Below, in pieces: positions 59,665 through 64,000 of a stretch of DNA of 64,000 nucleotides. The position numbers and the translations under genes are program-made. Each line of letters starts with the position of its first letter. Position 1 is the first letter of the stretch. This DNA comes from Tateyamaria omphalii (lineage in GTDB: Bacteria; Pseudomonadota; Alphaproteobacteria; Rhodobacterales; Rhodobacteraceae), in NCBI RefSeq assembly GCF_019802125.1, contig NZ_JAHVHT010000003.1, forward strand, positions 62,001 to 126,000, written 5' to 3'. The notes under the pieces are model-generated. The model was given only the letters and a program-made list of their open reading frames with translations, did no database searches and was not told the origin of the DNA.

Positions 59665-62058
59665 ATGAGCGATGTTTTGACCTTTGAAGTGTCTGGCCTG
59701 AACTGTGCGTCCTGCGTCGGCCGCGCAGAAGCAGCACTGATCGCGATGCCGGGTGCGCGAGATGTCCGTGTGAACTTGGCTGACCACAGTGCTCGCGTGT
59801 CCGGTGTTTCAGCAGTGGACGTAGTTCAAGCCATGGAGCGTGCCGGCTATCCGGCCGAGCTTCGCAGGGTCGAGGTCCGTGTTTCTGGCATGTCCTGCGC
59901 CTCATGCGTCGGACGGATTGAAGCTGCTATACGCGCTGCTCCGGGGGTTGTACGCGCAGACGCGCGACTGCCGACGAAATCGGTGGTGTTTGAAACTCTT
60001 GGAAACGATACGGAGGTATATGTCGCCCTGCGTGATGCAGGATATCCGGCGGACAATCCGAAACAGACATTCAAGGCGGACACAATGGACGAAGTGTCAG
60101 CCCTCTTCCGCCGATTTATTTTTGCCGGTGTTCTGACGCTGCCTGTGTTTCTCATTGAAATGGGCGGACACGCCTTTCCACCGTTTCATCACTGGGTGAT
60201 GCGCAACATTGGTGCCACGAACAGTCATTTGTTCCAGCTGGTTTTGACCGCAATCGTTCTTGCCGGACCTGGGAACAGTTTCTTTCGCCGAGGTTTCCCA
60301 GGCCTGGTCCAGGCGCGCCCGGACATGGATGCGCTTGTGGCCTTGGGTGCCGGTGCCGCCTTTGCATTCTCTGCGTTTTCAGTCCTCGCCCCGGGTATCC
60401 TTCCTCCTTCGGGTGTATATTTCGAGGCGGCGGCCGTCATCGTCACTTTGATCCTCATGGGCCGTTGGCTCGAAGCGCGTGCAAAGGGACGAACGGGCGA
60501 CGCGGTGCGTCGGTTGCTCTCGCTCCGTCCCGAGACTGCGGAACGCGTCTCGCAGGGCAGCACCGAACACATATCTCTGTCGCAAGTCGTGACTGGTGAT
60601 CTGCTGCGTCTGAGACCGGGAGGGCGTGTGCCCGTCGATGGAGTGGTCGAAAGCGGTCATAGCCACATCGATGAAAGCATGCTGACTGGCGAGCCGATAC
60701 CTGTTCTGAAGCAGGCTGGTGATCTGATTACCGCTGGTACGGTTGCAACCACTGGAAGCCTGGACTTGCGCGCGACCCATGTGGGCGATGACACAGTGCT
60801 GGCGCGCATCACTGCACTGACCCGTGACGCACAAGCCGCGCGCCTGCCGGTCGAGGCTTTGGTCAACCGGATCACCGCCCGCTTCGTGCCCGCTGTCTTG
60901 CTGATTGCGTCAATCACATTTGTCACTTGGTGGATGCTCGCCGGTCTCGCACCGGCCGTTGTGTCGGCGGTATCCGTTCTGATCATTGCGTGCCCTTGCG
61001 CCATGGGTCTGGCCACGCCGATGTCTGTGATGGTGGGCACAGGGCGAGCGGCGGAACTTGGGGTCCTTTTTCACAAGGGGGATGCGTTGCAGCGCTTGCA
61101 GGACGCGAAAGTCGTGGCCTTTGACAAGACGGGCACGTTGACCCACGGCAAGCCGGTGTTGCATGACATCGCCGTTGTCGATGGTTGGAATGCGGATAAC
61201 GTTCTGGCTCTTGCTGCTGGGCTCGAAACTCTGTCTGAACACCCCGTCGCGAAGGCCATCGTAGATGCTGCACTGGAAAAAGCCGCGGACGTCACGCGGT
61301 TCGAGGCGGTTTTGGGCAATGGCGCCATGGCAGATGTCGATCAGCACCGTGTGGTCGTGGGCAACGTTGAAATGTTGACGAATACCGGGTGTGCCGTTGA
61401 ACCTGCACTCAATGACAATGCAAAACAGTGGGCAAAAACCGGGGCAACGGTCGTACATGTTGCCATTGATGGCAAACATGCCGCAGTCTTCGAGATACGT
61501 GATACTGTGCGCGGCGGTGCTGCATCCGCAATTGCATCGTTGAAGGCGGAGGGACGCGTCGTCGCCATGATATCGGGCGACACGGTGGCGGCAGCCAATC
61601 ATGTTGGACAGGAACTGGATATCGACACAGTGGTGGCCGGCGTCAAACCTGATCAGAAGGTACAGACGCTGCAAGATCTTCGCGCGGCGCACGGTGCAAT
61701 CGCCTATGTCGGGGACGGCTTGAACGATGCACCGGCCCTAGCATCGGCGGATGTTGGACTTGCCGTAAATGGAGCCACCGATGCTGCCATCGAGGCAGCA
61801 GACGTTGTGCTGATGTCACCTGAACCGGGGGCGGTGTTGCGTGCGTTGCGTATCAGCGCCGCGACATTGCGCAACATCTGGCAGAACCTCGGCTGGGCCT
61901 TTTTCTACAACACGGCACTAATCCCTGTGGCCGCCGGTGTTCTCGTCCCATTTGGCGGTCCGCAACTGTCTCCGGCGCTTGCGGCGCTGGCCATGGCTCT
62001 GTCGTCGGTTTTCGTAGTGAGCAATGCATTGCGCTTGCGCGACAAAGCGAAAGGATGA
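59665..62058 (+). CDS. copA: Copper-translocating P1B-type ATPase
   Basis: 797 residues from the ATG at 59665; an in-frame GTG at 59656 is unlikely because it falls over the -10 element. Two N-terminal metal-binding domains carry GLNCASC (Cys14, Cys17) and GMSCASC (Cys78, Cys81). The CPC of membrane segment 6 is at residues 443-445 in IIACPCAMGLATP, DKTGT starts at Asp487, and SEHPVAKAI holds the HP motif. Eight membrane segments. It exports Cu(I) from the cytosol. The CueR-type promoter upstream supports copper induction, but no cueR gene is in the window. Confidence 0.95.
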   Translation: MSDVLTFEVSGLNCASCVGRAEAALIAMPGARDVRVNLADHSARVSGVSAVDVVQAMERAGYPAELRRVEVRVSGMSCASCVGRIEAAIRAAPGVVRADARLPTKSVVFETLGNDTEVYVALRDAGYPADNPKQTFKADTMDEVSALFRRFIFAGVLTLPVFLIEMGGHAFPPFHHWVMRNIGATNSHLFQLVLTAIVLAGPGNSFFRRGFPGLVQARPDMDALVALGAGAAFAFSAFSVLAPGILPPSGVYFEAAAVIVTLILMGRWLEARAKGRTGDAVRRLLSLRPETAERVSQGSTEHISLSQVVTGDLLRLRPGGRVPVDGVVESGHSHIDESMLTGEPIPVLKQAGDLITAGTVATTGSLDLRATHVGDDTVLARITALTRDAQAARLPVEALVNRITARFVPAVLLIASITFVTWWMLAGLAPAVVSAVSVLIIACPCAMGLATPMSVMVGTGRAAELGVLFHKGDALQRLQDAKVVAFDKTGTLTHGKPVLHDIAVVDGWNADNVLALAAGLETLSEHPVAKAIVDAALEKAADVTRFEAVLGNGAMADVDQHRVVVGNVEMLTNTGCAVEPALNDNAKQWAKTGATVVHVAIDGKHAAVFEIRDTVRGGAASAIASLKAEGRVVAMISGDTVAAANHVGQELDIDTVVAGVKPDQKVQTLQDLRAAHGAIAYVGDGLNDAPALASADVGLAVNGATDAAIEAADVVLMSPEPGAVLRALRISAATLRNIWQNLGWAFFYNTALIPVAAGVLVPFGGPQLSPALAALAMALSSVFVVSNALRLRDKAKG

Positions 62059-62124
62059 GTTTCTCGCAGATCGCTGGCGCCCAGGCCGGTAACACGACGA
62101 ACCGGCAAGATATTGAAGAGCCTA

Positions 62125-62180
62125 TTTTCTTCTGGCCGAAAATACTTCGGGGGTGGCCGAAGGCCGGGGCAGAGCCCCCT
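62125..62180 (-). repeat. Rhodobacterales-type intergenic palindromic repeat, copy 2
   Basis: Read on the minus strand: a GGGGGCTCTGCCCC stem, GGCCTTCGGCC hairpin, CCCCCGAAG block and TATTTTCGGCCAGAAG tail. This is the same order as at 19174-19242. It lies between convergent copA and gcrA, 67 bases after the copA stop, where it may stop transcription from both sides. Confidence 0.65.
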
Positions 62181-62214
62181 GAAATGATGGTTTCGCCGTT
62201 AGGCGGCCCTATGA

Positions 62215-62790
62215 TCAGCGACGACGATCGCGGCGCGAGGACATCGGCTGGAAGGCCACCCCAACATGCGCTTCGCAGTAGGGTTTGCCCTGTTGAACCG
62301 GTAGGCCGCAGAACCAGAAGTTATCTGTTGCAGGGTCACCCACGGGCCATTTACAAGTCCGTTCGGTCAGTTCCATGAGGCTGATTTTCTTTGCCTTCTT
62401 TTCAACCTCGTTCACCTTCGCCAGTGCCTCTGGGCTGATTTCGTTGGCCGAAGGTTGCGGAGGAAGCGGTTGGCCTGCCGGAATGATCTGCTTGCGGGCG
62501 GGCACGACAGCCTTTGCTTCAGGAGCGGGTGCCGGTTTGACCGCTGGCTCCGTTTTGGGCTGCGGTTTCGGCTCCGCCTTGGCCTTGGGGGCCGCCTTCG
62601 GCTTCGCGTCCGCCTTGGCCGTTGTTGCGCTTGATCCGCCACCTGCACGGTTCGAAAGGCCCAGGCGGTGCACCTTGCCGATCACTGCGTTGCGCGTAAC
62701 GCCGCCAAGCTCTTTGGCGATCTGGCTGGCCGACTGGCCCTCGCCCCACATTTTCTTCAAGAGTTCAACGCGTTCGTCGGTCCAGGACAT
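62215..62790 (-). CDS. gcrA: GcrA cell-cycle regulator
   Basis: 191 residues. The N-terminal HTH (SWTDERVELLKKMWGEGQSA, then TRNAVIGKVHRLGLS) binds DNA, and the C-terminal domain with LTERTCKWPVGDP and FCGLPVQQGKPYCEAHV is the sigma70-interacting part of GcrA. An Ala/Lys/Pro-rich linker of about 80 residues lies between. GcrA activates many cell-cycle promoters in alphaproteobacteria, often with CcrM methylation. SD GGAAAG is 8 bases before the ATG. Confidence 0.95.
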   Translation of the reverse strand: MSWTDERVELLKKMWGEGQSASQIAKELGGVTRNAVIGKVHRLGLSNRAGGGSSATTAKADAKPKAAPKAKAEPKPQPKTEPAVKPAPAPEAKAVVPARKQIIPAGQPLPPQPSANEISPEALAKVNEVEKKAKKISLMELTERTCKWPVGDPATDNFWFCGLPVQQGKPYCEAHVGVAFQPMSSRRDRRR

Positions 62791-62808
62791 CAGCAGGCTT
62801 TCCGATTT

Positions 62809-62837
62809 AAAAAGCGGCCTCTCGCGGGGCCGCCTTT
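62809..62837 (-). terminator. Intrinsic terminator of the EamA transporter gene
   Basis: On the minus strand, AAAGGCGGCC then a short loop and GGCCGCTTTTTAAA (62837-62809): a 6-bp GC stem plus A-T pairs with a T-run, about 48 bases after the transporter stop. The gcrA promoter would have to lie just downstream, in 62791-62884 with it. Confidence 0.75.
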
Positions 62838-62884
62838 GTGTCTCATTGAGTGTCAGCGCCCTATTCTAATCACACGCGTCAAAG

Positions 62885-63790
62885 TTACAAGGGACGACCT
62901 GTGGTCTTCGATTTGACCTGGCGCCCTTCGCGCAGCGCCAGAAGCAACGCACCCGCGATAATGATTCCCGCACCCAGTAGGGTGATGCCGTCCGGGATCA
63001 CGCCGTAAAAAGCAATGTCATAGAGCGCCGCGAAGATGAGTGTGGCGTAGCTGAAGGGCGCAACGAAGCTGGCGTCAGCCCGCGCCATGCCGTTGACGAA
63101 ACACGCTTGTGCCGCCGCCATGGCACATCCGACGCCAGCCATCAGCACCCATTGCGTTCCGCTCGGAGATATCCAGACAAAAGACACGGCAATGCCCGCG
63201 ATGCAAAGCCCGATGGCATTGTTGACCAAGAGGATCGAAAAAGGTCCCTCGCGCCCGGTCAGCTTCTTGATGAAGCTCAACTCAAGACCGAGCGCCATGG
63301 CCGCGCCGAGGGCCAGCAACGCTGCGGGTTGGAAGCTCTCCGGAGTGGGACGCAGCAGGATCATCGCGCCGACCAGAGCAATGGCGGCCGCCAGCCAACG
63401 CCATTTGCCCACCCGCTCACCCAAAAGCGGGATTGCCAGGATCATCCCGAAGACCGGGTTCAGAAAGGAAATCGCCGTGGCGTCGGCCAGCGGAATGTAA
63501 GCCACGGATGCGAACATGAGGGTGACGCCAGCCCATCCACTTGTTGTCCGCGCAAGGTGCAAGCCGAGATGAGGACGTTGCAGTGTCGGTCTTACTACCA
63601 GCGCAACTGTGCTGAGCGTCAGGAAGGCGAACAGGAAGCGTCCGAAGCTGATTTGGAACGGGTGCAGCGGTGTGCCGAATTGGTCAGTGCCCAATGCCTT
63701 GGCAAACAGTGTTGTCGCCGCGATGAAGGCGCAGGCGCAGGTGATCAGCAGCGCCGCGAGCGCTGGGTTTTGAGCCTTTGGCGCGAACAT
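62885..63790 (-). CDS. DMT-superfamily (EamA) transporter
   Basis: 301 residues with ten hydrophobic segments and two EamA repeats. The first repeat contains HPFQISFGRFLFAFLTLSTV near residue 42 and AVAYIPLADATAISFLNPVFG-type sequence near 98; the second contains APFSYATLIFAALYDIAFYG near residue 245. It exports or imports small metabolites at the inner membrane. The substrate cannot be predicted. The RarD/YddG-type family is very large. Confidence 0.9.
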   Translation of the reverse strand: MFAPKAQNPALAALLITCACAFIAATTLFAKALGTDQFGTPLHPFQISFGRFLFAFLTLSTVALVVRPTLQRPHLGLHLARTTSGWAGVTLMFASVAYIPLADATAISFLNPVFGMILAIPLLGERVGKWRWLAAAIALVGAMILLRPTPESFQPAALLALGAAMALGLELSFIKKLTGREGPFSILLVNNAIGLCIAGIAVSFVWISPSGTQWVLMAGVGCAMAAAQACFVNGMARADASFVAPFSYATLIFAALYDIAFYGVIPDGITLLGAGIIIAGALLLALREGRQVKSKTTGRPL

Positions 63791-64000
63791 GGTGGATGCG
63801 TGCGCCTCTGCGGCGGTGAGTGCAAGCGTGATTTTACTGGCATGTTCTGGATTTCTCGCCTAGACGCGTCGCATGATCAGTCTGCACACCCTCCGACGAG
63901 CCGTGCGACGCAGCCAACGCTGCGACTGATTCCTCGTGCCGCAATGGCACTCCCCAACTCTCAAAATTGTTGACCCCGCCTATTGCCTCATGCACCAACG
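63791..64000. other. Right-edge stretch without a recognised gene
   Basis: This 210-base stretch holds the upstream region of the EamA transporter gene. I found no credible coding sequence, tRNA or repeat in it. Confidence 0.5.

Noticed and set aside
63107-63973. A 288-codon plus-strand frame at the right edge
   Set aside because: It is mostly antisense to the EamA transporter, and the translation is low-complexity Arg/Gln/Gly-rich.

Overview
This 64 kb window looks like chromosomal DNA of a marine alphaproteobacterium of the Rhodobacterales (roseobacter-type). The evidence is the GC-rich coding sequence, the ethylmalonyl-CoA pathway pair ecm/ccr, a LuxR/LuxI quorum-sensing pair behind a CtrA-type box, GcrA, HvrA-like H-NS, the TIGR02186/TauE pair, an RTX-Hint protein, opgGHC, and many small Rhodobacterales-type conserved genes. 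I saw no phage, IS element, CRISPR array, rRNA or tRNA. The species cannot be named from the sequence.

Layout. 0-3.4 kb: the end of sdhB, two conserved unknowns, deoD and an H-NS-like gene. 3.6-9.1 kb: ethylmalonyl-CoA mutase, a small membrane protein, a PlsB-like acyltransferase and crotonyl-CoA carboxylase/reductase. 9.1-10.9 kb: the quorum-sensing locus (small ORF, luxR, luxI) with a CtrA-like box and two dyads. 10.9-14.1 kb: a RecD-like helicase and the TIGR02186/TauE pair. 14.2-19.0 kb: a BMP-type nucleoside ABC importer. 19.2-21.2 kb: overlapping genes nfuA-gfa-tsaB-rimI. 21.3-32.4 kb: an RTX-Hint protein, a universal stress protein, a branched-chain aminotransferase, several small proteins, an unknown gene under a LexA-like box, rimO and asmA.

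32.5-41.2 kb is the most distinctive accessory block. A GntR/FCD regulator and a tripartite tricarboxylate transporter (tctCBA) lie divergent from a five-gene set: an isopropylmalate-dehydrogenase-like enzyme, an Asp/Glu-racemase-fold protein with one catalytic Cys, an OtnK-like (DUF1537) kinase, an OtnC-like class II aldolase and an RraA-family protein. Together they suggest import and oxidation-phosphorylation-cleavage of a four-carbon hydroxy-acid. The dehydrogenase and transporter families differ from the described tetronate pathways, so the substrate is open.

41.2-45.9 kb: capsule/polysaccharide genes (phosphomannomutase, kdsA, kpsE, kpsT) with no kpsM in view. 46.4-47.8 kb: an ArsR-regulated efflux permease with good operator candidates. 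47.9-50.4 kb: a UDG-family protein, SseB, YHS and rhodanese proteins. 50.5-55.1 kb: opgGHC for osmoregulated periplasmic glucans. 55.2-59.5 kb: a TTC38-like repeat protein and an overlapping CoA-transferase/ThDP-enzyme pair. 59.6-63.8 kb: a copper P-type ATPase with a textbook CueR-type promoter that predicts a leaderless mRNA, then gcrA and an EamA transporter.

All functions are from reading the sequence against known families. No searches were run.
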